A DNA stretch of 64,000 nt from Ignavibacteria bacterium (GTDB lineage: Bacteria; Bacteroidota; Ignavibacteria; Kapaibacteriales; UBA4661). Below are positions 49,116 through 58,931 of the stretch, in pieces. Position 1 is the stretch's first letter. Each line of letters opens with the position of its first letter. The position numbers and the translations under genes are program-made. The DNA lies in the NCBI GenBank assembly GCA_947459425.1, contig CANHDJ010000003.1, positions 1 through 64,000 of the forward strand, in the 5' to 3' direction. The notes beneath the pieces were generated by a model. The model ran no database searches. It saw only the letters and a program-made list of their open reading frames with translations, and had not been told where the DNA came from.

Positions 49116-49251
49116 TTACTGCTCTTATCCCTCTATAATTTCCGCCTTTGCTCGTCTTTGATGAGCAGCTCAAGTCTCAAGGATTATACCGTTTTGATAA
49201 TAATTTCGTTATTTTGCAGAGTCAAACCAACAATCTTTATCGTATTGATTC

Positions 49252-49450
49252 GGTTCTAAATGATTTCAGTTAGAAAACACATCCAATTGGCTGGTAAAAC
49301 ATCACTCCGTCATGCCGACGCAGGTCGGCATCCATTAGAAGCGCATAGAACCACACTTTTCGATATAGATACCGACCTGCGTCGGTATGACAGAATGGTA
49401 CTTTTACCATTTTCAAGAGATGTTTTCCAACTAAAATCATGCTGAACCCC
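49252..49450. repeat. MITE-like palindromic element, copy 2
   Basis: GGTTCTAAATGATTTCAGTTAGAAAACACATCCAATTGGCTGGTAAAACATCACTCCGTCATGCCGACGCAGGTCGG nearly matches the reverse complement of copy 1; right end TTTTCCAACTAAAATCATGCTGAACC is a diverged terminal inverted repeat. Confidence 0.8.
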
Positions 49451-49496
49451 AAAAAAATGCAAGCTATCGAAAATTAAATCAAAAAGGTATAACAAA

Positions 49497-50843
49497 ATGA
49501 GTCGTACCCAAAGGCATACTCTTTTGCGGCAAACGCTCTGGCTTGGAGGCATACAATCCGATTGCGGGATATCCACTTTTTTTATCGTATTGTTGGTTCT
49601 TCTCTCTGCCACAGATGCGATTGTGGCACAAATTGACACCATCATTGTCAGCGCAAACCACGACACCCTTCAGATTCGCCAAACGTCCTCCCAATGGCGA
49701 TTTGGTGCTTCGGCAAGCGCAGGGTTCGGAGCAAGTAGTGGTGCGCTTTTTCTACGCGGGGATGTGAATAACCAGAGTATTCGCAAGGAATTTACGGGGA
49801 AGAGTTTTGGTGATGCGGGCGCATGGAATCTTGTTCTTGAGTCATCGTGGCAGCCAATATCTGATGCGGTGCGCTTTGGCGGGCGCTTCGGTTTTCATCG
49901 GCAAAGCGCATGGCTGCATCACACGCCCGATAACAATTCTTTACCAAGCATCATGTCCCTCGACAACACGCAATATCAGGCGTTGCGTAGTGCCGTTACT
50001 GCGGAATCGCTTGAAACGGGGTTTTTCGTGCAATCTTCCGACATATTTGCCGCTATTTCGTCACGTCTGAGCGCTTTTGCGCGGCTTGATGCACTCTGGA
50101 ATCTTCGTGCTGAAGCCCAAACTCTTTACGTTCCCGCATCGGCAAGTAATATTGCCGTCACACCCGCCCCGCCTGTTGAAGCAGTGTCAATGCCGATAGT
50201 AGCGTTGGGCATGAGCGTTGGCGTTGGTCATACCTTGCGTCTGAGTCAAAGTGCTTTTGCTACAAACCAGATTACGCCATTTTTCGCGCTCCATTGGCAG
50301 CCCCTGTTGTCGCTTGCCCATAATTCTTCATGGGGAGTTTTTGGTCTGCGCTTGGGAATTTCTTGCGCCATTGAGCCTTTTCGTGCTGATACACTTGCGG
50401 TGCAGCCGCTCATCCGCCCCATACCGATTGCTCTTCTTCCCCAAACACCGCTTTCGGACGTGATTCGAGAGGACGGAGCCGTTACAGGGCGCATCGCTAC
50501 GCCACGCGAAGGCAAAGATGCTATTTTGGAAGAGCGTATCGTGATTTATCGCCCCGATGATTCTGCGCTGGTCGCTACTATTCCCCGTGAAGGTCTTGAA
50601 ATTATTCGCCAAGCGATTCCACTTCTGCGCTCTGGAGCGCATTGTCGCTTGGTTGTCATTCTTCCGGCAAGTGTGAGCGCTGCGCAACGCACGGAGGCAG
50701 AAATGATGCTGCGTATCTTGGGCGATTATTGTTTGCAACGAGGCGTGGAGAATAGCAGTATTGAAGCGGGTCTTGGGGAGAATCGTTATCAATCGGGAGA
50801 AGCGTGGCAGTTGCGTATTCGTATTGAGCGAAAAGTGCGTTAA
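49497..50843 (+). CDS. secreted/outer membrane protein of unknown function
   Basis: Hydrophobic N-terminal segment after a ~25-aa leader; alternating beta-barrel-like segments; no named domain recognised. Confidence 0.55.
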   Translation: MSRTQRHTLLRQTLWLGGIQSDCGISTFFIVLLVLLSATDAIVAQIDTIIVSANHDTLQIRQTSSQWRFGASASAGFGASSGALFLRGDVNNQSIRKEFTGKSFGDAGAWNLVLESSWQPISDAVRFGGRFGFHRQSAWLHHTPDNNSLPSIMSLDNTQYQALRSAVTAESLETGFFVQSSDIFAAISSRLSAFARLDALWNLRAEAQTLYVPASASNIAVTPAPPVEAVSMPIVALGMSVGVGHTLRLSQSAFATNQITPFFALHWQPLLSLAHNSSWGVFGLRLGISCAIEPFRADTLAVQPLIRPIPIALLPQTPLSDVIREDGAVTGRIATPREGKDAILEERIVIYRPDDSALVATIPREGLEIIRQAIPLLRSGAHCRLVVILPASVSAAQRTEAEMMLRILGDYCLQRGVENSSIEAGLGENRYQSGEAWQLRIRIERKVR

Positions 50844-50895
50844 TGCCAGAGACAGGTGCGATGTTCACGTAATCGCTACCCTGCAATCACCTTCT

Positions 50896-51096
50896 TTACT
50901 GCTCCACTTCAGCAAACTTCAAGAATGCGGATACTGCCAGCACCATCACAAACGCAATGATAATGCCCCACATTGCTTGTGAGAGCAGTTTTTTGTCCTG
51001 TCCCGCATATTCGGGGTTGCCGACACGCCGAAAGAGCAGAAATGACCGTGCAACGAGTGTGCCGCCAACAATGGCAACAAAGAGTATAGACCACAT
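50896..51096 (-). CDS. small two-TM membrane protein
   Basis: 66 aa, MWSILFVAIVGGTLVARSFLLF...MWGIIIAFVMVLAVSAFLKF; directly downstream of der. Confidence 0.55.
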   Translation of the reverse strand: MWSILFVAIVGGTLVARSFLLFRRVGNPEYAGQDKKLLSQAMWGIIIAFVMVLAVSAFLKFAEVEQ

Positions 51097-51141
51097 GATA
51101 CATTCCTCCGATGAGTATGGAAATAGTAATACTGTTGCGCG

Positions 51142-52461
51142 TCAATCGTCGTCGCGCTTGTTTTTGCTGCGAAAGAGAAAAGAAATGGGAATGCCCGTTA
51201 AATCAAGATGTTCGCGGAGTTTGTTTTCCAGAAAACGCTTGTAGGCTTCGGGAATGGATTCCGGGAAATTGGAGAAAAAGATAAAAAGCGGCGGCTCGGT
51301 TCCGGTTTGCGTGATGTAGTTAATGCGCAAATCGTGTCCTTTGACCGATGGCGGCGGTGTGCGAGAAATATCTTCCAATAGTTTGTCGTTCAACTGTCCT
51401 GTGCTGATGCGCTGTTTGCGGCGCAACTGAATGTCTTTCGCCATTTCGGGGACTTTGGTAATGCGCTGTTTGGAAAGCGCAGAAATAAAGAGTGTTGGCG
51501 CATAATCCACTGTTTTCATCTCGCTGTGAATCTGTTTGGTGAGATTTTCTGCGGTCTTGTGGTCTTTTTCGACAGCATCCCATTTGTTGATGGCAATAAT
51601 AATCCCTTTTCGTGCGTCAACCACATCATTGATGATGCGTTTGTCCTGCATATCCAAGCCCTGCACGGCATCCACGACAACAACAGCAACGTCGCAGCGC
51701 TCAATAGCGCGTTGGGTGCGGAAGGTGCTGAACATCTCCACATTTTCCTTAATGCGACTGTGACGGCGCAGACCCGCCGTGTCAATCAGAACAATTTCCT
51801 CGCCGTAATACCGCAAAATACTGTCAATCGCGTCCCGTGTCGTGCCGGCAATCGGCGTAACAATCGTGCGTTCATGACCCAAAAGCGCATTACACAAGCT
51901 GGATTTGCCAACATTCGGGCGACCAACAATAGCAATTTTCAAGCGCTCATCCTCGATCTCTTCTTGATTAGCTGCAAAAGGCTCAATCGCGCTATCCAAC
52001 ATCTCGCCAATGCTTCGCCCCGAAAGCGCGGAAAACCCGAAGGGTTCGCCCAAGCCCAACGATGCAAATTCGTAAGCACTCATATCATGCTTGGGGTCGT
52101 CCATTTTATTGACCGCCATAGTGATATGCTTGCCGGAACGCAAGAGCAGTCGTGCTATTTCCTCGTCAATCGCGGTAATGCCCGTGCGCCCGTCGCAGAC
52201 AAAGACAATGGATTGCGCTTCGTCGATAGCCATTTGTGCCTGCTCGCGTATGGCAACATCGAACAAGTCTTCGCTGTCCGGCACAATGCCGCCCGTGTCA
52301 ATGACGGTAAAATAGCGCCCCGCCCAATCGGCTTTTCCATAAAGGCGGTCGCGTGTAACGCCCGGCTCTTCGGCATGAATAGCCACGTCGCGCCCAAGAA
52401 TACGGTTAAAAAGGGTAGATTTACCGACGTTTGGTCGTCCGACGATTGCGATAGTGTTCAT
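51142..52461 (-). CDS. der: ribosome biogenesis GTPase Der (EngA)
   Basis: Two GTPase domains: IVGRPNVGKSTLFNRI and IVGRPNVGKSSLCNAL; C-terminal KH-like domain. Confidence 0.97.
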   Translation of the reverse strand: MNTIAIVGRPNVGKSTLFNRILGRDVAIHAEEPGVTRDRLYGKADWAGRYFTVIDTGGIVPDSEDLFDVAIREQAQMAIDEAQSIVFVCDGRTGITAIDEEIARLLLRSGKHITMAVNKMDDPKHDMSAYEFASLGLGEPFGFSALSGRSIGEMLDSAIEPFAANQEEIEDERLKIAIVGRPNVGKSSLCNALLGHERTIVTPIAGTTRDAIDSILRYYGEEIVLIDTAGLRRHSRIKENVEMFSTFRTQRAIERCDVAVVVVDAVQGLDMQDKRIINDVVDARKGIIIAINKWDAVEKDHKTAENLTKQIHSEMKTVDYAPTLFISALSKQRITKVPEMAKDIQLRRKQRISTGQLNDKLLEDISRTPPPSVKGHDLRINYITQTGTEPPLFIFFSNFPESIPEAYKRFLENKLREHLDLTGIPISFLFRSKNKRDDD

Positions 52462-52511
52462 GAAAGCAGAAAAGGTGAAATAGAGAAGAGCTAAAGAATA
52501 GCGTGTGTATT

Positions 52512-53237
52512 TTAACGAGAATATGTCTCCAGAAGCCGCACCATATCGCGCACGGCAGTTTCCAAACCGACAAATGCCGCCCGTGCGATAATCGCATGAC
52601 CGATACTAATTTCTTCCATTTCGGGAATGGTGCATATTTGCTGGACGTTGACGTAGTTTAAGCCATGCCCTGCCGTTACTTTCAGCCCCAGCGAAGCCGC
52701 ATATTCCGATGCCTCGCGTAATCGCTTGAGTTCATCGGCTTGCTCTTTAGCATTGCGAGCATTCGCAAACGTCCCGGTGTGAAGTTCGATAATTTCTGCC
52801 CCGGCGGTAGAAGCAGCATTGATCTGCTCTTTGGCGGGTTCGATAAAAAAACTGACGGCAATATCGTTTTGATGCATTTTCGCTACGACTTCGGTGTAGT
52901 GATGCAGATTTTTTGCCACATCCAAGCCGCCTTCGGTGGTCAGTTCTTCACGACGCTCAGGAACAAACGTCACCAAATCGGGGAGTGTATCAATCGCAAT
53001 GCCGATAATTTCCGGTGTTGCCGCCATTTCGAGGTCGAGTTTAGTTTTGACGGTTTCCCGCAAAAGCCGCACATCGCGGTCGTTTACGTGCCGACGGTCT
53101 TCGCGCAAATGGCAGACAATACCGATAGCGCCGGAAAACTCAGCCAAAGCCGCCGCCGCTACGGGGTCAGGCTCAATGCCGCCTCGCGCCTCGCGCAAGG
53201 TAGCGATATGGTCAATATTGACAGCAAGTTGTATCAT
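52512..53237 (-). CDS. pdxJ: pyridoxine 5'-phosphate synthase PdxJ
   Basis: QLAVNIDHIATLREARGGIEPDPVAAA, HLREDRRHVNDRDV, TAGHGLNYVNV. Confidence 0.96.
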   Translation of the reverse strand: MIQLAVNIDHIATLREARGGIEPDPVAAAALAEFSGAIGIVCHLREDRRHVNDRDVRLLRETVKTKLDLEMAATPEIIGIAIDTLPDLVTFVPERREELTTEGGLDVAKNLHHYTEVVAKMHQNDIAVSFFIEPAKEQINAASTAGAEIIELHTGTFANARNAKEQADELKRLREASEYAASLGLKVTAGHGLNYVNVQQICTIPEMEEISIGHAIIARAAFVGLETAVRDMVRLLETYSR

Positions 53238-53282
53238 CGTGAAATACAGAAACAGCATGAGAACAAAACAGCGTAGAAGGCG

Positions 53283-53290
53283 CAAAGATA
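53283..53290 (-). promoter_or_regulatory. candidate Bacteroidota -7 element TATCTTTG upstream of pdxJ
   Basis: caaagata on the plus strand = TATCTTTG on the minus strand, 46 nt before the pdxJ ATG. Confidence 0.5.
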
Positions 53291-53483
53291 CGACATTTCA
53301 CACCAAAAACCTATCTTTTAGAACACGACCAACTCAGGCAACCTCTAGGCAATGCTCGCACTAAACCGATGTAATTCGTTATTGTCGCTGTTTTCAATCA
53401 ATTTGTGGTACGTTCGTCCGAGACTTTTTCCTAATTTAGGGTCTTCCATAACAAAATTTCTCAGAATCTTTGACGATTAGCCC

Positions 53484-54194
53484 ATGAAACCGACCGCTAT
53501 TATCACTGCCGCTTCCAAAGGGATGGGTGCTGCAACCGCAAAGGAACTCGCTTCGCGGGGCTACAATCTTGTTGTAATGAGCCGTTCTGATGATATTCAC
53601 TCGTTTGCCGGATTGCTTGGTAAAAGTGAGAGAGTATGCGCTGTGCAGGGGTCAGTTACTGAAGAACAAGATTTGAAGCGGCTTGTGGAAACCGCTTTGG
53701 AAAAATTCGGACGCATTGATGCTGTTGTGAATAACACCGGACATCCGCCCAAAGGCAAGGCTCTTGCGCTCTTGGACGAGGATTGGCACACGGGGTTTGA
53801 TCTCATTTTCCTCAGCGTTATTCGCCTTATGCGCCTTGTTACGCCAATCATGGAGCAGCAGAGAAAAGGCGCTGTGGTGAATATTTCCTCCTTTGCAGCA
53901 CTGGAGCCAAGTGTGGATCGCCCTGTTTCTTCAACAATGCGGGCTGCACTGGCAAATTTCACCAAGCTCTACGCTAGAGAATATGCTTCCTTCAATATCC
54001 GCATGAACAGTCTTCTTCCGGGCTATGTGGACAGCTACGCCGTTACGCCGGAAATCCTCGCTTCTATCCCGATGGGGCGCGTTGGTACGGTAGAAGAAGT
54101 TGCAAAAACGATTGCGTTTTTGCTTTCGGATGATGCTGCCTTTATTACGGGGCAAAATATCGTTTTTGATGGCGCGATGACGCAGAGAATGTAG
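53484..54194 (+). CDS. SDR family oxidoreductase with atypical active site
   Basis: TAASKGMGAATAKELASRG, VVNNTGHPP, NISSFAALEPS, SSTMRAALANFTKLYA at the usual YxxxK position. Confidence 0.88.
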   Translation: MKPTAIITAASKGMGAATAKELASRGYNLVVMSRSDDIHSFAGLLGKSERVCAVQGSVTEEQDLKRLVETALEKFGRIDAVVNNTGHPPKGKALALLDEDWHTGFDLIFLSVIRLMRLVTPIMEQQRKGAVVNISSFAALEPSVDRPVSSTMRAALANFTKLYAREYASFNIRMNSLLPGYVDSYAVTPEILASIPMGRVGTVEEVAKTIAFLLSDDAAFITGQNIVFDGAMTQRM

Positions 54195-54206
54195 CTTCAA
54201 TGTAAG

Positions 54207-54214
54207 TATTTTTG
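54207..54214 (+). promoter_or_regulatory. candidate -7 element TATTTTTG upstream of the T9SS YCF48-like gene
   Basis: Matches TAnnTTTG, about 60 nt upstream of the ATG. Confidence 0.35.
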
Positions 54215-54274
54215 CGCTTTAGCAAAGAGTGGTAGATTTGTAAGAAATAGTATTACTTGAATTCAAGCACGTTT

Positions 54275-56854
54275 ATGTCTCTTGTTTACACCATGAAATA
54301 TCTCTTCCTTGTTGTGCGCTCTTGCGCCGCTCGCTTCATGGCATTCTACTGCTTGGTAATTGCCTTCGGTACGGCTGCCACCGACCAACTTCACGCGCAG
54401 ACAAACAATCCACCCTTTTATTGGGGTTGGCGATTTGTGACTCCAGATAGAGGTAATAATTGGCTGAAAATTGCAACGTTGCCTCAAAATCCACGCTTTA
54501 TATGGCTTGTTGGCGCAATGAATCGTGTGGCTTACAGTCGTGATAGTGGGCGAACGTGGCAGGGAAGTGCTGTACCCTTTGCAGCCGGAAGAAGTAATGA
54601 TAACCTTCTCGGTGTTTCCTTTGTGGATTCGCTTGTAGGCTTTGCTTCTGGGCTGGCGGGCGTATTCAAAACTGTGAACGGCGGAGCAACGTGGACGAAT
54701 GTAACACCGCAGCAAACATCGCAGTTTCTCTTTGGAGGCTGCCATTTTACGAGCCGTGATACCGGTGTTGTCGTCGGCGTTGGCTTGGGTTGTAGTCAAA
54801 TTCATTACTTTTTCCGAACAACAAACGGCGGAGCAACATGGGTTGGGACAACAACAGCAGGTTTTAGTGCACAACTCAATGATGTTCGCATACTCTCCTC
54901 GCGCGGTCTTGGTTATGCGGTTGGGAGCGGACATATCTGGCGAACCCTTGACGGTGGTGTGAATTGGAATGTTTTCAACCAAACAAATGCTCCTAATTCT
55001 GCCCCGGGAACAACGTTACACCGAGATTTAGAGGTATCCGGAGCATCACTGCTCATTCCGTTTGCAGGCACAGAATGCACAGGTAGCGGTGCACTCAGAG
55101 GCGGCGCACGATTTTCTTCGGATAGCGGTAAAACATGGCGAGAGTTTAACGCAGGAGTTGCCTGCTCGGGAGCATCCTTACTCAATGATTCAACAGGCTG
55201 GGTATGCGGTGAAAATGGTACAACATTCTATACCCGAGACTATGGTAAAACATGGGCAAACCTAAATTGCGGGCTTTTGCCCAATTCTACCATCAACGAC
55301 ATCAAATTTGTGAATGATTCTACAGGATGGGTGTCTGCCTTTACTCTTGGTCCCGTAAGCACAGGTCTTGAAAGTAGCTGGCATCAGTTTTTGCCACCCT
55401 CCCAGCGTTTTTTTCAGATTCTTGTTAGTACACAAACGCCGATATTTGTACTGGGAAACAACAGGATTGGTGGTGTACGACCGACAGAGTTTTGTTCCGG
55501 CGACGAAGTAACGCTGACTATTCCTGAAGGATATGCTTGGAATGCATACAATACCCAATGGTCAGACGGCACAAGAGCTTTAAGAGCTATCAGAGTGAGG
55601 ACAAGTGGGACATATTTTGTTGCCAAAGAAGTTCCGGGTTGTGGGATATTGCGAGATACGGTCAACATTATTTTCAATGCCGCCGTCAGTATTCAAGCCG
55701 ACGGCTCCACAAGGCTTTGCGAAGGTGAGAGGCGACAGCTCAGTGTACGCAATCCGTTGCAGAATTTTTTGTATGAATGGAGGAACGGGCAAACGGTGAT
55801 TGGCACCGGCGCGTCCGTTATTGTCTCGCAAGCAGGCACATACAGCGTCTGAGCGCAACGAGCCGGAAGTCTGAGTACCTGTGTTGTCAATTCCTCGCTT
55901 GCCAGCGTGCGCGTCACTGTTAGCCCGCGACCGAATACAAATATCACTGTTCTCGGAAAGACAAATTTATGTTTGGGCGATACAACCGTTCTCCAAGCAC
56001 CTACGGGATTTGTACAATACAGTTGGACGCAGCAGAACAGAGGCGCTATTTTGGGGCGTTCATCACGTTTTACGACCATGACGGTAGGCAATTACAGTGT
56101 TCAGATGGTAGATACAAATGGCTGCACATGGACATCAAATACAGTTACCATTGCAACGTTTCCTTATCGCCGACAATTAGTCCTGGAACCTGCAACTATG
56201 CTGATTCGGTTGGATACAACAGGGCTAAATAGCATAACCTGTGCGACATTTGTTTTGCGTAATCAAGATTCAATCTTGTCGGCATTTATAAGTAATATCG
56301 GTGTTCGAGGTAATATAGAATTTTCGCTCCCGCAAAGCCAATTTCCACTTACGTTACCACCACTTTCCGCACAAAAACTCACTATTTGTTTTTCGCCACA
56401 AAATTTATCGCTGCGAAATGACACTATGATTGTGAATGATATATGCGGCGCGGTATCTATTCCACTGGAAGGAGTGGGTGTATTCAGCAATTTTCGTGGT
56501 ACTTCGCGGTGTTCAGCAGATGTTGTGCTCCGCAGCATCAGTACAGTACTGCTTGTAGGCAATCCAATTCCTAATCCTGCTCAAGACAACCTAAGCCTGA
56601 TAATAGAGCGTACTACTTCTACAAAAAATGAGCCGCTCGGAGAATTAGAAACGTGTTTGCTGTACAACATATTTGGAAGGCAGGTAGCCACGGGAATCTA
56701 CACCGCACAACGTTCCAACAATGATGATAAAGGCAACAGCTATGAACAAGGTGAATTTTCCGTAGATACAGTAAATTTACCATCAGGTTTATATCTACTG
56801 GTGCTGCATAGCCCACTCAAAACAATAAGTTTTCCAGTTGTAATAAGGCACTAA
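54275..56854 (+). pseudogene. YCF48/BNR-repeat secreted protein with T9SS C-terminal sorting domain, split by one in-frame TGA at 55850-55852
   Basis: ORFs 54257-55852 and 55907-56854 share one frame. Across the stop: SQAGTYSV-*-AQRAGSLSTCVVNSSLASVRVTVSPRPNTNITV. C-terminal GNPIPNPAQDNLSL...LPSGLYLLVLHSPLKTISFPVVIRH is a T9SS type A domain. Confidence 0.8.
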
Positions 56855-56944
56855 CAATAGCGTGCTTTACGCTATCCGTTATCTATTCTACGCAGGTAAT
56901 CTTGAAAATCAATCATACATATCAATTCTAACGTTCACTCCACT

Positions 56945-57082
56945 ATGACTAAAATCCTCCCCCAAGAAGGTTTTACCTTCGACGATCTCTTGCTTGTTCC
57001 ACGCTATTCCGCAGTGCTTCCTCGCTCGCTCGGTCAGCCTTCAAAGCAAGCTCACACGCGGCATTACGCACTCTTCACCTGA
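56945..57082 (+). pseudogene. guaB: truncated, frameshifted 5' remnant of IMP dehydrogenase gene
   Basis: MTKILPQEGFTFDDLLLVPRYSAVLPRS matches the GuaB N-terminus; the other frame continues SVSLQSKLTRGIT, then homology is lost. Confidence 0.78.
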
Positions 57083-57125
57083 GCGCATTGAAGGCAAATC
57101 GTCCACTTAGTCTTTCGGGCATCCC

Positions 57126-58844
57126 TTACCGCAGTGCTTTTTGCGGCACCGCTCCCGCATGAATCGTGAATCGCCCAACGGACTGTTGTAGCATTTGTGT
57201 GGCATAGCCGAGATTGGCGGAGTTTTGTGCGATATTTTTCATGCCAATAACCGTTTCATTCGTCGCTTGGCTGATAGTGTCCATGCTCTGTGCCACGTGG
57301 TTGCTTGTGGCGGCTTGCTGTTCACTGGCGGCGGCGACGTGGGAAATTAAATCCGCAACATGATTAGTTTGGTCAATAATCGTCTGTAAAGCAGATGCAG
57401 CGCGGGCAGCAGAAGTTTTGCCTTGTTCGGCGCGGTCGCGTCCGGCGTGCATGGATTCAACCGCCGAAGCCGTGTCGCCTTGAATTTTCTTCAGCATGAC
57501 GGCAATTTCCTTCGTTGCTTTCTGTGTCCGCTCGGCGAGTTTCCGAACTTCATCGGCAACAACGGCAAAGCCCCGTCCTGCCTCGCCTGCACGCGCCGCT
57601 TCGATGGCTGCGTTGAGTGCTAAAAGATTTGTTTGGTCAGCGATTTCTTCAATCGTTTGCGCAATTTCTCCAATCTGTTCGCTGGATGTGCCAAGCGTCT
57701 CAATAATCTGCGCCGATGCAATCACCGATGCGGCAATCGTATTCATGCCGGAGATGGTTTCCTGCACAATCTCCCCGCCACGACGCGCTTCATCACTGGC
57801 TTCGGCGGCTTCGTGGGCGGCACGTGAAGAGCTTTGCGTATTTTCCTCAATCGTCCGCGCCATTTCCTCAATTGCAGAAGAAATCTGCTGCGTTTGTGTG
57901 GCTTGATGCTGCATAGCAGTCATCACGCGCTCGGTACTGGTGCCGATTTCTGTGCTGACTTCGCTTGTTACCGTTACCGATTCATACACATTTTCAACGG
58001 TCGCATGGATGTTGCCGAGAGCTTCATTGATTTGCGCGGCAAGCTGCCCGATAGCACCCAAATCGGTGGTTTTTATGGCAACGGTTAAATCCCCTTCCGC
58101 CACGCGCCGCATCTCTGCTAAGATAGCATCAATGCTGTTTGCAAGGTACGTGCGCTGTTCGTCAATGCGTTTTGAAGAATCCTCCGCAATGCGCTTTTGT
58201 GCGTCGAGGTCGGCAATGAGAGATTCCATGAGCTTTGCAGAGGCTTCTGTGGCTGCTTGCGCTTGGTGAGCAGTTTGTAATGCGTAATTTTTCATATCTT
58301 CAAAAACTTTAATAATGAAATACAGCACAGTTGGAACACCAAGCAAAGACAAAAGCCGCAAATATGGATTAAACGGGCTTACTTGAGACATTGAAAAATG
58401 ATAATTGATAGTTTGAAATATAACCAGAAGCGCAATGTACGCTGCCAAAGTACTTAACCAAAGCAAGGCAGATCGCTTGCCGCTCACCATAAATGCAAAT
58501 GGTACAGGAACAATAATCCATGCAAGGTTGGGTGCATCAACGCCGCCGTTGAAAAAGGACATGAGAATAATACAAATTGTTGCCGCGCCGGAAATAATAT
58601 TACCAGCAATGCCAATACGCCCCTGATAGCGGACATAATACAGTGCTATGCAGGAGCAGATACATATCACGAGTAACAGTGCTGCTAAAATTGGGCGTTT
58701 AAGAATAAATAATTGAAGCAGAAAAAAAGCTAATGCAATACATAAGGTAAGAAACCCAGTAGTGACACAAATACGCGCTCTGCGCATTAAATCAGGATGT
58801 TCGTACAATTCCGGGAAAATCCATTTGTCGAGCCAAGTAATCAT
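57126..58844 (-). CDS. methyl-accepting chemotaxis protein
   Basis: N-terminal TM helices; signalling hairpin [55 protein letters not shown]. Confidence 0.96.
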   Translation of the reverse strand: MITWLDKWIFPELYEHPDLMRRARICVTTGFLTLCIALAFFLLQLFILKRPILAALLLVICICSCIALYYVRYQGRIGIAGNIISGAATICIILMSFFNGGVDAPNLAWIIVPVPFAFMVSGKRSALLWLSTLAAYIALLVIFQTINYHFSMSQVSPFNPYLRLLSLLGVPTVLYFIIKVFEDMKNYALQTAHQAQAATEASAKLMESLIADLDAQKRIAEDSSKRIDEQRTYLANSIDAILAEMRRVAEGDLTVAIKTTDLGAIGQLAAQINEALGNIHATVENVYESVTVTSEVSTEIGTSTERVMTAMQHQATQTQQISSAIEEMARTIEENTQSSSRAAHEAAEASDEARRGGEIVQETISGMNTIAASVIASAQIIETLGTSSEQIGEIAQTIEEIADQTNLLALNAAIEAARAGEAGRGFAVVADEVRKLAERTQKATKEIAVMLKKIQGDTASAVESMHAGRDRAEQGKTSAARAASALQTIIDQTNHVADLISHVAAASEQQAATSNHVAQSMDTISQATNETVIGMKNIAQNSANLGYATQMLQQSVGRFTIHAGAVPQKALR

Positions 58845-58931
58845 AATGGCACCTCACAATAACAAGAATAAGCGTGAAAGTAATGCGTAAAATGAGGCAA
58901 CAATCTACGCAGGAACGAGGATTTGTCCTAA

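Noticed and set aside
49260-49445. 61-aa ORF within MITE copy 2
   Set aside because: Lies wholly inside a palindromic non-coding repeat; no coding evidence.
51526-52494. 322-aa plus-strand ORF opposite der
   Set aside because: Antisense to a conserved two-domain GTPase gene; product looks like reverse-strand translation.
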